Assembly (NCBI GenBank): GCA_051155775.1
Contig: DAXETV010000017.1
Location: forward strand, 37,865-101,864
Direction: 5' to 3'
Source of the DNA: CAYSCZ01 sp051155775
Lineage (GTDB): Bacteria > Bacteroidota > Bacteroidia > Cytophagales > Cyclobacteriaceae
Length of the DNA stretch: 64,000 nt
Shown here: positions 46,198 to 55,581 of the stretch, in pieces
How positions within the stretch are numbered: position 1 is the first letter of the stretch
Layout of the letters: each line of letters begins with the position of its first letter
Made by a program: the position numbers and the translations under genes
The notes under the pieces: model-generated
The model's input: only the letters and a program-made list of their open reading frames with translations
What the model was told of the DNA's origin: nothing
Databases searched by the model: none

Positions 46198-46905
46198 ATG
46201 AATAACCAATCCATATTTTCTTCTATAATCCTTTCCTTAGGGCTGGCGTTAGCAGGTTATTTTATCGGTTCCAATTACTCAAAAGCCCGGTTAATCGACC
46301 GTACTGTAACCGTAAAAGGGCTCTCAGAACAAGAAGTAAAAGCTGACCTGGCTATTTGGCCAATAACTTTTGTAATAGCCACCAATGATCTTAGAGAGCT
46401 GGAGCAACAACTAAAGGCACAGGGTAAGTCAATCATAGCATTTTTAAAGGACCATGGATTAAATGCCGATGAGATTTCTCCTGGCGTACCTAATATTAAT
46501 GACGCACAGGCTAATAATTATGGTGGTAACAACTATGTTGCTTATCGATACAAAGGTAGGGGTAAGATCACTGTGCAAACCAACCAGATTGAAGTCTTGA
46601 ACAGGTTGATGGAAAATATATCCGACTTATTGGATGAAGGTATTGTTATAGAACAGGATGAATACCGAAATCGGGTGGATTATACCTTCACAAGGTTAAA
46701 TGATATTAAACCTAAAATGATAAGGGAGGCCACCATCAAGGCAAGAGAAGCCGCCCAACAATTTGCAGAAGATGCCGGATCAAAAATTGGAAGGATAAAA
46801 AGAGCTAACCAGGGCTACTTTAGTATATCAGACCGCGACATTAACACACCTTACATAAAAAAGATCAGGGTGGTTACAACTGTGGAATATTTATTGGAAA
46901 ATTAA
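46198..46905 (+). CDS. SIMPL (DUF541) domain protein
   Basis: A 235-residue protein with an N-terminal hydrophobic anchor (IFSSIILSLGLALAGYFIG) and the SIMPL/DUF541 fold: RTVTVKGLSEQEVKADLAIW, then AIWPITFVIATNDLRELEQQ and the final IRVVTTVEYLLEN. Relatives include the periplasmic YggE of E. coli, linked to oxidative-stress tolerance, and an IRAK-binding protein. No catalytic residue is evident. The start is ATG at 46198. It is 4 bp upstream of the M28 peptidase gene and very likely in the same transcript. Confidence 0.88.
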   Translation: MNNQSIFSSIILSLGLALAGYFIGSNYSKARLIDRTVTVKGLSEQEVKADLAIWPITFVIATNDLRELEQQLKAQGKSIIAFLKDHGLNADEISPGVPNINDAQANNYGGNNYVAYRYKGRGKITVQTNQIEVLNRLMENISDLLDEGIVIEQDEYRNRVDYTFTRLNDIKPKMIREATIKAREAAQQFAEDAGSKIGRIKRANQGYFSISDRDINTPYIKKIRVVTTVEYLLEN

Positions 46906-46909
46906 CGCC

Positions 46910-48193
46910 ATGCTGGTCAAACCAATTAAAATATTTTTTTTATCAACGGTTATATGTTTTGACCTGTCTGCCCAGGATTTGAAATATGCAAAAGCGGTTG
47001 TTGAAACCCTTGCCTCAAAGGAATTTAAGGGCAGGGGATATGTGGATAAGGGCGAAAGAAAGGCGGCTGAATTCATAAGGGATGAATTTAAAAACACTGG
47101 ATTATTACAATTTAACCAATCGTATGATCAGCAATTTGATTTTCCGGTTAACACCTTTCCGGGTAAAATGAATGTCAGGATTGATGGTGTTACAAAAAAA
47201 CCAGGTGTAGAATACCTGATTGATCCCGGTTCTCCGGGTATTAAAGGGGATTATCCTATAATTCATACAGAGATTGAGGAATTGCTGGGAATAAAATCCT
47301 TTAAAGCGTTTTTTAGTGCTGCGAAAGATTGTTTTATTATGATTCCGGCCTATGAAAAAAATGAATACTCCGAAGATGAACGGGAAATGATTGATGAGGC
47401 GATAAGGTTCTTTAAGTATAATCCGGATAATCCAGCCGCAGGCACAATCATCGAAACCACTGATAAACTGACCTGGAGCGGCTCAACTGCCTTGAACACA
47501 AAACCCACACTAATTTTAAAAGCTGACGCATACAATCAAGAAACAGAAAGAATAACCCTAAATGTTAAGAATAAATTTGTCAATCAATACACGTCCCGAA
47601 ATGTTATTGGATACCTTGAAGGTGATGGCCCCGACTCTATCATTGTATTTACCGCTCACTATGACCATTTGGGAATGATGGGCTCAGAAACCATATTTCC
47701 AGGGGCTAATGATAATGCCAGTGGTGTCGCTATGTTGTTAAACCTGGCAAAATATTATAGTAAGAATAAACCAGCATTTGATATGCTTTTTATTGCTTTT
47801 GGAGGGGAAGAGTTGGGTTTAATAGGCTCCAGCTATTTTGTTAAGAATCCTTTGGTCGAATTATCAAGGATTAAGTTTTTACTGAATTTTGATATAGCCG
47901 GCACAGGCGATGATGGGATACAAGTAGTCAATGGATCAGTTCATACAAAATATTTCAATATATTAAATGATGAGAATGAAAGATATGGTCTGCTACCCAG
48001 GGTAAAAACCCGCGGAGAGGCCTGCAATAGCGACCATTGCATGTTTCATTTAAAGAAAGTGCCCTGTTTTTTTATTTATACATTAGGAGGTATACAGGCT
48101 TATCACGATATATATGATCAACCAGAGACGCTTCCTTTAACTGAGTTTGAGGACTATTTCAAATTAATCAAAAGGTTTATTGAGAAGATCTAG
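46910..48193 (+). CDS. Secreted M28-family zinc peptidase
   Basis: A 427-residue aminopeptidase-like protein with a weak signal peptide (IKIFFLSTVICFDLSAQ). The zinc ligands and catalytic residues are visible in order: His near residue 249 in TAHYDHLG, Asp in GANDNASGVAMLL, Glu in AFGGEELGLIGSSYF, Asp in NFDIAGTGDD and His in SDHCMFH. The core matches co-catalytic dizinc M28 peptidases, with about 180 N-terminal residues of extra domain. It likely trims peptides in the periplasm. It lies 4 bp after the SIMPL gene and ends 6 bp before the convergent PPK2 gene. Confidence 0.92.
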   Translation: MLVKPIKIFFLSTVICFDLSAQDLKYAKAVVETLASKEFKGRGYVDKGERKAAEFIRDEFKNTGLLQFNQSYDQQFDFPVNTFPGKMNVRIDGVTKKPGVEYLIDPGSPGIKGDYPIIHTEIEELLGIKSFKAFFSAAKDCFIMIPAYEKNEYSEDEREMIDEAIRFFKYNPDNPAAGTIIETTDKLTWSGSTALNTKPTLILKADAYNQETERITLNVKNKFVNQYTSRNVIGYLEGDGPDSIIVFTAHYDHLGMMGSETIFPGANDNASGVAMLLNLAKYYSKNKPAFDMLFIAFGGEELGLIGSSYFVKNPLVELSRIKFLLNFDIAGTGDDGIQVVNGSVHTKYFNILNDENERYGLLPRVKTRGEACNSDHCMFHLKKVPCFFIYTLGGIQAYHDIYDQPETLPLTEFEDYFKLIKRFIEKI

Positions 48194-48199
48194 ACAAAT

Positions 48200-49114
48200 C
48201 TAAACCCTCTCTAATTTCTCTTCATCCTCCTCTTCAAGCGCCTTTTTTATTTTATTAAGCTCCTCAAGTTTTTCAGGAGGAACCTCCGGGTACTTAAGGT
48301 TCAGTGCCTCCACCCTGGAAGTAATGACATCAGCTACTACTGCCCGCATGAACCATTTGTTATCTGCAGGCACGACATACCACGGCGCCCACTCGGTACT
48401 GGTAGCGTTAATCATGTCGTTGAAGGCGTGTTGATATTCATCCCAGTAGGCCCTTTCTTTGAAGTCACTGGCAGAGAATTTCCAGTTTTTCTCTGACCTT
48501 TGTAATCTTTTCAGGAATCGGTTACGCTGCTCTTCTTTCGAGACGTTTAAGAAAAACTTGATCACTTCAATACCGTTTCGGGCAATTTTCTTTTCAAAGT
48601 CATTGATGTCTTCATATCTTGAATCCCAGATTTGCCATAGGGGGGCATTCCTTACTTCTACCGGTAGCCATTGGTGATCAAGCATTTCAGGATGTGCCCT
48701 GACCACTAAGACCTCTTCGTAGTAAGATCGGTTGAAGATGGCAATTTTACCTCTTGGAGGTAAATATTTCTCAGGCCTCCATAAAAAATTATGTAAGCGT
48801 TCTTCTTCTGAAGGTGCCTTAAAGCTGAATACATCACATCCTTGCGGATTAACACCCGACATCACGTGCTTGATGGTGCCGTCTTTACCGGCCGCATCCA
48901 TAGCCTGAAAGATGATGAGCAATGAATATTGTTTGCTGGCCCATAGCAACTCCTGGGCTTCTGCCAGATCGGCAATATCTTCTTCCAGGGTCTCTTTGCT
49001 ATGCTTCTTCCCTTCCAGTTGTTCAACGTAAGCAGGATCATAATCTGATAGTTTAATCTTTTTACCTGGAGGGACGATAAATGGGGTAAGATCAAATCTG
49101 TGTTTTTGTGCCAT
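48200..49114 (-). CDS. ppk2: Polyphosphate kinase 2 family protein
   Basis: A 304-residue kinase with the PPK2 core: Walker A DAAGKDGT (residues 73-80) in FQAMDAAGKDGTIKHVMSGV, then the polyphosphate and lid region AIFNRSYYEEVLVVRAHP, and RNRFLKRLQRSEKNWKFSAS. PPK2 enzymes transfer phosphate between polyphosphate and nucleotides, helping nucleotide regeneration. The single core of about 230 residues plus N-terminal extension fits the one-domain PPK2 class. Which nucleotide it prefers cannot be read. It is monocistronic, convergent with the M28 gene. Confidence 0.93.
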   Translation of the reverse strand: MAQKHRFDLTPFIVPPGKKIKLSDYDPAYVEQLEGKKHSKETLEEDIADLAEAQELLWASKQYSLLIIFQAMDAAGKDGTIKHVMSGVNPQGCDVFSFKAPSEEERLHNFLWRPEKYLPPRGKIAIFNRSYYEEVLVVRAHPEMLDHQWLPVEVRNAPLWQIWDSRYEDINDFEKKIARNGIEVIKFFLNVSKEEQRNRFLKRLQRSEKNWKFSASDFKERAYWDEYQHAFNDMINATSTEWAPWYVVPADNKWFMRAVVADVITSRVEALNLKYPEVPPEKLEELNKIKKALEEEDEEKLERV

Positions 49115-49120
49115 AATCTT

Positions 49121-49152
49121 TGAAGATAATGTATTTACTTTAAAAAATCAAA
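49121..49152 (-). promoter_or_regulatory. Probable promoter of ppk2
   Basis: On the minus strand TTTG (49149-49152), a 20-bp spacer and TATCTTCA (49121-49128, two mismatches to TAnnTTTG). The -7 box is only 6 bp before the start codon, so the transcript may have little or no leader. Confidence 0.35.
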
Positions 49153-49298
49153 CATTTATGTCTGACTTTCAGATACATAGCCTTTCTCTGTAACCTTTAT
49201 TACTGTGATCATTAATAATGATTTTTGTTATATCTCTTAGATATTTTTATCATTTTTTAAAATAGCGTCCAGGGCCTTTGCATATGGATTAGCCAACA

Positions 49299-49317
49299 CA
49301 GACTTAATTGAAGTCTG
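49299..49317. other. Short perfect hairpin in the intergenic region
   Basis: CAGACTT (49299-49305) and AAGTCTG (49311-49317) form a 7-bp stem around a 5-nt loop, followed by GTTTCTGTTTT on the plus strand. It could be a weak plus-strand terminator or a regulatory hairpin. Confidence 0.35.
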
Positions 49318-49557
49318 GTTTCTGTTTTAGTGGGAAATAGCACTTTTTCCTAATAGAATTTCAGAAAAAGTAGTCATTCACTAAAAACAAATTAGAAACA
49401 CTATACGATGAAGACCTGCTTACCATACCCAATTGGGTCAAATCTCCGTGAATAAAATTATTTGAAATCAGATTCTTCTAAATAATGAACCTTATTTAGC
49501 CCGGTTATCAATAATTTTATAGTTTGCACCTATGAATTTAACCATTACCAATAGATT

Positions 49558-52071
49558 ATGCTGAAATACTTGTTTGTTTTTCTTTTTACATCACTTTCGC
49601 TTAGTGCTCAAATATCTTTGGATTACTACTTACCAGGGGATATGGCATATGATTCTAATATACCTACACCCCAATCATTTTTAGGTTATGATGTAGGATC
49701 GTATCATATATCACATGATCTACTGGTAAATTATCTAAGACTATTATCCACTTCCTCAGAGCGTGTCACGTTAAGGGAGTATGCCAGAAGCTATGAAGAG
49801 AAGCCTTTGGTACTACTAACCATAACCTCTGTAGAGAATCAGAGGAGAATTCAGGAGATTAAAAAACAACATTCGCAACTTGCAGATCCTTCGGTTTCAT
49901 CCGATCTGCCTTTATCAGATATGCCATCAGTGGTGTGGTTAGGGCATAGCATCCATGGAAATGAAGCCAGTGGTGGCAATGCTTCGGTATTACTGGCTTA
50001 TCATTTAATTGCAGCAAAAGGAGCAGAACATAAAGAAATGTTGAATAACACAGTCATCCTTTTGGATCCATGCTATAATCCTGATGGGTTTAACCGGTTT
50101 GCAAGCTGGGTAAATACACATAAAAGCATGACGCTGGTCTCGGATCCTGCGTCCAGGGAGTATCATGAAGCTTATCCAAGGGGAAGGACCAATCATTATT
50201 GGTTCGATTTGAACAGGGATTGGATGCCCGTACAGCATCCGGAGAGCCAGGGTAGAATAAGAATGTTTCAGGAGTGGCTTCCGAATATATTAACCGATCA
50301 GCATGAAATGGGTACTTATGCAACTTATTTTTTTCAACCCGGGGTACCTGCCAGAACTAATCCACTGACCCCACAAACTAACCAGGAACTAACCGGAAAG
50401 ATCGCTACCTACCATGGGAAAGCTTTAGATAATATAAAATCACTTTATTATACAAAAGAAGGCTACGATGATTTTTATTATGGTAAGGGTTCTAGCTATC
50501 CTGATATTAATGGTTCGATAGGTATATTATTTGAACAGGCAAGTGCAAGAGGTCATATACAAGAAACTCCAAGTGGAACAATAACCTTCCCTTTTGCTAT
50601 AAGAAACCAGCTAACCACTTCTTTATCCACCCTGACTGCTGCTCAGGATATGAGAGAGGAGTTATTAGCATATCAGAGAGACTTTTTTAAAACAAAACGA
50701 TCTAACGATGCTTATGTGGTGGGCATCAAGAATGACCCAGCCCGCCTGTTTCATTTTGCGGAATTGTTATCCAATCACAGTATAGCTTTTTATGAACTGC
50801 CGGAAACTGTTAGTCAAGATGGAAAATCATTTGAGCCTGGCAGTGCTTACGTCATTCCCTTAAATCAACAGCGTGGTCGGTTGGTAGAAGGAATATTCCA
50901 GCAAACCACAAATTTTAAGGACAGCATTTTCTATGACGTATCCGCCTGGACCATGCCTTTAGCCTTTGGTTTGGACTATATGAAAGGCCGGGTGGATCTG
51001 GGAGAAAAGGTTAAGGATTTATCGTTTCCGGTAGGTTATGTAAAGGGAGGAAAGAGCAGTCTGGCTTATCTCTTTAAGTGGAGCCACTATTATGCCCCCC
51101 GTGCTGCTTACCGGTTGATAGAAAAAGGTATCAGAATAAAGGTGTCAAGAACCTCTTTGACCACGACCGTTAATGGTGAAAGTGAATATTTTCCAGTTGG
51201 AAGTATTATGGTTCACCTGGGAATTCAGGATCTAAATGAAGATGAACTGTATAATGCGATGCAGGAGATTACAGAGAAAGATGGAATTAATGTTTTTGCT
51301 ATAGAAAAAGGTCTGGTGGATCAGGGATATGATCTTGGGACCAGGCAAATGGAAGTAGTAAAAAAACCTAAAGTGATGTTATTGGCCGGAAATGGTATTC
51401 GAAGCTATGACGTGGGCGAAGTATGGCACTTGCTGGATAGAAGATATGAGATGCCGGTCTCAATGATTGTTAAAAAAAGGATAGCTGAGGTGAACCTGGA
51501 TAGGTATAATGTAATGGTAATGGTGGACGGAAGATATAGCGATATTCCGGCACAAAAAATCTTAGACTGGGTATCAAATGGCGGGACATTGGTTGCAATG
51601 AAAAGTGCAAATAAATGGGTTGCTAGTGTTGGCCTTGCTAAGCTTGAGTTTAAAAAGAGATTCAGCTATGACTCCATGGCAAATGATTTGCCTTATTTAC
51701 TTGAAAGAAAATATAAAGGAGCGCAGGAAATAGGAGGAGCAATATTTAATATGAATCTTGACCTCACTCATCCAATTAGTTATGGCTATAATAAAGCATC
51801 AATTCCAGTTTTCAGGAATCACGAGATCTTTATGAGACGTGGTAATGATCCTTTTGATAATCCCGGTAATTATCCACAATATCCCCTCTTGAGTGGTTAT
51901 GTATCAGAGGAAAATTTGGAGTCTCTTTCAGGAAGCTCCGCTATCAGGGTTAGTCGGTTTGGTAAGGGAACTGTTGTATCATTGATGGACAATCCAAATT
52001 TCAGAGCCTTTTGGTACGGCACCAATAAGTTATTTGCCAATTCAATCTTCTTTGGTTCTATGATGGATTAA
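49558..52071 (+). CDS. Secreted M14-family zinc carboxypeptidase
   Basis: An 837-residue protein with a signal peptide (MLKYLFVFLFTSLSLSAQ). The zinc site is HSIHGNEASG (HxxE, near residue 130), the substrate-binding DLNRDW and the catalytic Glu region LFEQASARGH (about residue 325) follow. The M14 core ends near residue 370; the remaining 460 residues include GMSxx-like glutamine-amidotransferase-type elements (VMLLAGNGIRSYDVGEVWHL, VDGRYSDIPAQKILDWVSNG), as in other large Bacteroidota carboxypeptidases. It removes C-terminal residues in the periplasm. Monocistronic, preceded by a 443-bp non-coding stretch. Confidence 0.9.
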   Translation: MLKYLFVFLFTSLSLSAQISLDYYLPGDMAYDSNIPTPQSFLGYDVGSYHISHDLLVNYLRLLSTSSERVTLREYARSYEEKPLVLLTITSVENQRRIQEIKKQHSQLADPSVSSDLPLSDMPSVVWLGHSIHGNEASGGNASVLLAYHLIAAKGAEHKEMLNNTVILLDPCYNPDGFNRFASWVNTHKSMTLVSDPASREYHEAYPRGRTNHYWFDLNRDWMPVQHPESQGRIRMFQEWLPNILTDQHEMGTYATYFFQPGVPARTNPLTPQTNQELTGKIATYHGKALDNIKSLYYTKEGYDDFYYGKGSSYPDINGSIGILFEQASARGHIQETPSGTITFPFAIRNQLTTSLSTLTAAQDMREELLAYQRDFFKTKRSNDAYVVGIKNDPARLFHFAELLSNHSIAFYELPETVSQDGKSFEPGSAYVIPLNQQRGRLVEGIFQQTTNFKDSIFYDVSAWTMPLAFGLDYMKGRVDLGEKVKDLSFPVGYVKGGKSSLAYLFKWSHYYAPRAAYRLIEKGIRIKVSRTSLTTTVNGESEYFPVGSIMVHLGIQDLNEDELYNAMQEITEKDGINVFAIEKGLVDQGYDLGTRQMEVVKKPKVMLLAGNGIRSYDVGEVWHLLDRRYEMPVSMIVKKRIAEVNLDRYNVMVMVDGRYSDIPAQKILDWVSNGGTLVAMKSANKWVASVGLAKLEFKKRFSYDSMANDLPYLLERKYKGAQEIGGAIFNMNLDLTHPISYGYNKASIPVFRNHEIFMRRGNDPFDNPGNYPQYPLLSGYVSEENLESLSGSSAIRVSRFGKGTVVSLMDNPNFRAFWYGTNKLFANSIFFGSMMD

Positions 52072-52104
52072 GAAGGTTTGTTGATAACTTTGAAAATCTA
52101 ATAA

Positions 52105-52617
52105 TCAGTTCTCATTGTACAACTTATTGATGTTTTCTTTTAACATCTTCCGGGCAATGTGAATCCTGTTTTTGACCGTCCCCATTGGTAATTGAAACCT
52201 GGTAGCAATTTCATGATATTTGAATCCCCTGAAATACATTATGAAAGGCTTGCTGTAGATCTCCGGGATAGTTTCTACTATATTATCCAATTCCTCTATA
52301 GTCAACGAACTAATGGCTGTATTTGAGACATTGCTTTCTGAAGAATTGATAAAATATGCATTTTGAGTGGTATCAATAAAAGTTTTTTTCCTCAACATCT
52401 GATTGTACGTATTGATATAAGTATTTTTCATAATAATGAATAACCAGCCTTTAAGATTAGTGCCTATCTTAAATTGATTTCTGCTTCTATAGGCTTTTAT
52501 TAACGTTTCCTGGATCAGATCTTTGGCATCATCTTCATCATTTGTGAGATTATATGCATAATTTTTCAATGCATTTACTGATCTATTCAATTCAAGACTA
52601 AATTCTGTTTCTGACAT
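52105..52617 (-). CDS. ECF-type RNA polymerase sigma factor
   Basis: A 170-residue sigma-70 family factor of the ECF group. Region 2 is DEDDAKDLIQETLIKAYRSR and NLKGWLFIIMKNTYINTYNQ, region 4 is PEIYSKPFIMYFRGFKYHEI followed by LPMGTVKNRIHIARKMLKEN. No anti-sigma factor gene is adjacent (the neighbours are the M14 gene and a GbsR-like regulator), so its signal is unknown. The M14 peptidase gene ends 33 bp away, convergent. Length is typical. Confidence 0.93.
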   Translation of the reverse strand: MSETEFSLELNRSVNALKNYAYNLTNDEDDAKDLIQETLIKAYRSRNQFKIGTNLKGWLFIIMKNTYINTYNQMLRKKTFIDTTQNAYFINSSESNVSNTAISSLTIEELDNIVETIPEIYSKPFIMYFRGFKYHEIATRFQLPMGTVKNRIHIARKMLKENINKLYNEN

Positions 52618-52735
52618 GATTTCGTTTTTTAACTATTCTACTATATCGGCTATAAAAAGTTTTGTAAATTTTATATTTTCAATAAGTATTGAAAGTAAAG
52701 AAAAAATAAAAAAGTTTAAAACAAAAGTTTTGGGG

Positions 52736-53254
52736 TTATTTTTTGTAGGAATCAAGCAAAAATTTCAGGATTTTGGATTTTTCAATTTTTCCAAGGCGGT
52801 CGAGTAATTGGTCTGCCTTCATTACAAAATCCTTAATTTCACTTGTCATTTTTCTGAATTCATGTACATCCTCAGAACCGTTTCCTTTTACCTGTTCTAC
52901 TTCATGTAGTACCTTTATGATGGGCTGCAGTTCTCTTTTTCTTCTTTCAAAGGCAACTATTCTGGCTAGTTCCCAGATATCTTTTTCGGATGAGAAATAT
53001 TCTTTTCGGTCACCCGGTATGTATTGCTTTTTTATAACACCCCAATCCAGGAGCGCTCTGATATTCATATTTGCGTTTCCCCTGGATATGTTTAGTTCCT
53101 TCATAATATCCTCGGTAGACAATGCTTTGGGAGAGATCAACAATAAGGCATGAATCTGTGCCATTGTTTTGTTTATACCCCAACTTGTCCCAAGTGTACC
53201 CCATGCTTGTATGAGTTGTGACTTAGCATCCTGATATTCCATTACGTTGTTCAT
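52736..53254 (-). CDS. GbsR/MarR-family transcriptional regulator
   Basis: A 172-residue regulator with a winged-helix DNA-binding domain: TSWGINKTMAQIHALLLIS, then STEDIMKELNISRGNANMNI (recognition helix) and the wing around KQYIPGDRKEYFSSEKD. The remaining helices (EVEQVKGNGSEDVHEFRKM onwards) form the dimer part. The GbsR family often controls osmoprotectant or envelope genes. It is followed 118 bp later by the ECF sigma gene on the same strand. Its target is not evident. Confidence 0.88.
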   Translation of the reverse strand: MNNVMEYQDAKSQLIQAWGTLGTSWGINKTMAQIHALLLISPKALSTEDIMKELNISRGNANMNIRALLDWGVIKKQYIPGDRKEYFSSEKDIWELARIVAFERRKRELQPIIKVLHEVEQVKGNGSEDVHEFRKMTSEIKDFVMKADQLLDRLGKIEKSKILKFLLDSYKK

Positions 53255-53372
53255 CCTTGCTATCTCAAATCTAACAGTTAAAAATTAATTAACCTGATGT
53301 AAACATTTCAATTTTCATAAATGTTTGAAAATTCAAAATCATAAATATTTTACCGAACTGATTGTGTTGAAG

Positions 53373-53624
53373 ATGAAATGGAAAACAGAAACATGGAAGG
53401 TTATTGAGGAAGATCCTTTTCCTGACGATTATATCGCCGTTTTCGCACCAAAATGGCCTGTGGAAATATTGAGAAGTTACTCTGAATTTAAAAAGTGGGA
53501 AGATGCTAAATCAAGATCTGTAAATTTAACTAAAGCATTTAAGCTACATAAAATCAGTGTATTCCATCCTGATGGCAACAGGGAAACTATTTCTTTAAAG
53601 CGAAGATCCAAACATAAAGCGTAG
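53373..53624 (+). CDS. Small basic protein, 83 residues
   Basis: An 83-residue protein from the ATG at 53373 (a start sixteen codons further upstream is also open but less likely). It has a WKVIEEDPFPDDYIAVFAPK start, a basic end (ISLKRRSKHKA) and no membrane segment. No known family is recognised. The end of its coding region is 7 bp from the convergent DUF2784 gene. It could be a small cytosolic regulator, but nothing in the sequence supports a specific role. Confidence 0.55.
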   Translation: MKWKTETWKVIEEDPFPDDYIAVFAPKWPVEILRSYSEFKKWEDAKSRSVNLTKAFKLHKISVFHPDGNRETISLKRRSKHKA

Positions 53625-53631
53625 TAGTGGA

Positions 53632-54000
53632 TCATTTTGGTTCTTTTATATTAAGATAGATTGAGATAAAAATTATTGGTATGAAAGTTATTAGCATCAA
53701 CTTATCAATTACGCTAGTCTTTATGTTCAAGTTCATCACATTATTTATCAGGTAAGTGATGAAAGAATTAGGAAGGTTGTATTCTCCCAATTCAAATTTT
53801 ATCTGCCAATGCCAATCGGTTAAGAAGCAATATCCCCACCCATAAAAGAAACCAAGCAAGATCCAAGACACCAATGTGCATGATGTAGTAATCAGATGTA
53901 GTCTTCTTGTTTTGGGAAATATCCATGCGAATAAGTTAATTGCTATGATTACGCAATGACTTATAAAAAGTAATACATCCAGAAATTCAAACCAGCTCAT
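53632..54000 (-). CDS. DUF2784 membrane protein
   Basis: A 122-residue protein with about four hydrophobic helices and the DUF2784 motif GFFYGWGYCFLTDWHWQIKF. The first helix is FLDVLLFISHCVIIAINLFA, and the last LMLITFIPIIFISIYLNI. Family function is unknown. It is divergent from gdhA and convergent with the 83-residue gene. Nothing in the neighbourhood ties it to a pathway. Confidence 0.8.
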   Translation of the reverse strand: MSWFEFLDVLLFISHCVIIAINLFAWIFPKTRRLHLITTSCTLVSWILLGFFYGWGYCFLTDWHWQIKFELGEYNLPNSFITYLINNVMNLNIKTSVIDKLMLITFIPIIFISIYLNIKEPK

Positions 54001-54062
54001 TTAGTAGATCAAATATATTGTTTGAATTCCTTTTTTCTTTAGAATATTATTTGTCGTGTCGA

Positions 54063-54092
54063 TTGGCAGTAGTTTACAATTCCATTAATTTG
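54063..54092 (+). promoter_or_regulatory. Probable promoter of gdhA
   Basis: TTG (54063-54065), an exact 19-bp spacer and TTAATTTG (54085-54092, one mismatch to TAnnTTTG), about 40 bp before the start codon. The spacing is the Bacteroidota optimum. Confidence 0.5.
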
Positions 54093-54131
54093 CTATTATT
54101 TAAATATTACGAACAACTAATCTACCCGTGA

Positions 54132-55463
54132 ATGGATATTGAAAAATTTATGCATGGGCTCAAGCGTCGCAATCCCAATGAGCCAGAATTTCATCAAGCA
54201 GTACAGGAAGTTGCGGAAACTTTAATGCCTTTTATCAATAAAAATAAAAAATATAAGAAAGCACGTATTCTAGAGCGGTTGACCGAGCCGGACAGGATAA
54301 TAATCTTCAGGGTGAGCTGGCAGGATGACAAAGGGGAAATAAGAATCAACAGGGGATACAGGGTTCAATTCAACAATGCTATTGGTCCTTACAAAGGTGG
54401 GTTAAGGTTTGATCCTTCAGTAAATCTTAGTGTCCTAAAATTTTTAGGTTTCGAGCAGATATTTAAAAACTCGCTCACGTCACTTCCTTTGGGAGGAGCT
54501 AAAGGAGGCTCTAATTTCAATCCTAAGGGTCGATCCGACCAGGAAATTATGAGATTTTGCCAGTCATTTATGACAGAATTATATCGACACATTGGAAAGG
54601 ATGTTGATGTGCCCGCTGGTGATATTGGTGTTGGGGCCAGAGAAATTGGCTACCTGTATGGTCAGTTTAAAAGGCTTAGTAATGAGGTTACCGGTGTTTT
54701 GACTGGAAAAGATATTTCCTTTGGAGGTAGCCTGATACGCAAAGAAGCTACTGGCTATGGCGCAGTTTATTTCGGTAGGGAAGTTTTAAAAAAACATAAC
54801 ATGGATTATGAAGGATTATCCTGTGCGGTCTCTGGTTCTGGAAATGTGGCATTGTATTGCGCTGAAAAGTTAATTGAACTTGGCGCAGTTGTGAAAACAC
54901 TATCAGACAGGTCAGGGTTCATCTATGATCCAAAAGGATTAAACAAGGAGAAATTACAATTCATAATTGATTTAAAAACAAATAAAAGGAAGAGCCTTGA
55001 GCAATATACTAAAGTGTATGAGGCTGAATTTAGGGCCAATGAAAAACCATGGTGCATCCCCTGTAAATTAGCATTTCCATGTGCTACACAAAATGAAATA
55101 ACCCAGGAAAATGCGAAATTGATGGTGAATAACGGTTACAGGCTGGTATGCGAAGGGGCAAATATGCCATCAACAATTGGTGCCGTGAATGTATTTGAAG
55201 AAAATAAAATTCATTATTTACCTGGAAAGGCAGCAAATGCGGGAGGAGTAGCCACATCTGGTTTAGAAATGTCCCAGAATGCTTCAAGAATGTACTGGTC
55301 CAGGGAGCAGGTCGATAAAGAACTACATAAAATCATGGAAAGCATTCACGAGCAATGCGTAGAATACGGTCAGGAAAATGGAAGAATAAGCTACATGAAA
55401 GGAGCCAATATTGGAGGATTTGTGAAAGTTGCCAATGCTTTATTGAGTTACGGTGTGATATAA
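54132..55463 (+). CDS. gdhA: NADP-type glutamate dehydrogenase
   Basis: A 443-residue enzyme of the hexameric small-subunit class, which aminates 2-oxoglutarate to glutamate with NADPH. Substrate-binding lysines are Lys88 in GPYKGGLRF and Lys124 in LGGAKGGSNFNPKGRS, and the catalytic region DVDVPAGDIGVGAREIGYLY is intact. The Rossmann motif SGSGNVALYCAEKL is in the second half. The start ATG at 54132 follows a promoter-like motif. It provides ammonium assimilation together with GSIII at 23992. It is not linked to them in an operon. Confidence 0.96.
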   Translation: MDIEKFMHGLKRRNPNEPEFHQAVQEVAETLMPFINKNKKYKKARILERLTEPDRIIIFRVSWQDDKGEIRINRGYRVQFNNAIGPYKGGLRFDPSVNLSVLKFLGFEQIFKNSLTSLPLGGAKGGSNFNPKGRSDQEIMRFCQSFMTELYRHIGKDVDVPAGDIGVGAREIGYLYGQFKRLSNEVTGVLTGKDISFGGSLIRKEATGYGAVYFGREVLKKHNMDYEGLSCAVSGSGNVALYCAEKLIELGAVVKTLSDRSGFIYDPKGLNKEKLQFIIDLKTNKRKSLEQYTKVYEAEFRANEKPWCIPCKLAFPCATQNEITQENAKLMVNNGYRLVCEGANMPSTIGAVNVFEENKIHYLPGKAANAGGVATSGLEMSQNASRMYWSREQVDKELHKIMESIHEQCVEYGQENGRISYMKGANIGGFVKVANALLSYGVI

Positions 55464-55581
55464 GCTACTAAACTGGAATAAAAATCTTTTATCCAAACTG
55501 CTACTTGCTCATATCGTTACAAACTATAACAAAAATCATTTGCATTCATTTATTAAAGCATGAATTTTATTAATTAAATCA

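Larger units (their letters stand above)
49115..49557. other. Intergenic region with a hairpin, between ppk2 and the M14 gene
   Basis: About 443 bp of AT-rich DNA between divergent genes. It contains the CAGACTT/AAGTCTG hairpin listed separately and the sequence TATAGTTTG (49518-49526), a fair -7 box for the downstream gene. No coding frame or RNA gene could be supported. Confidence 0.5.
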
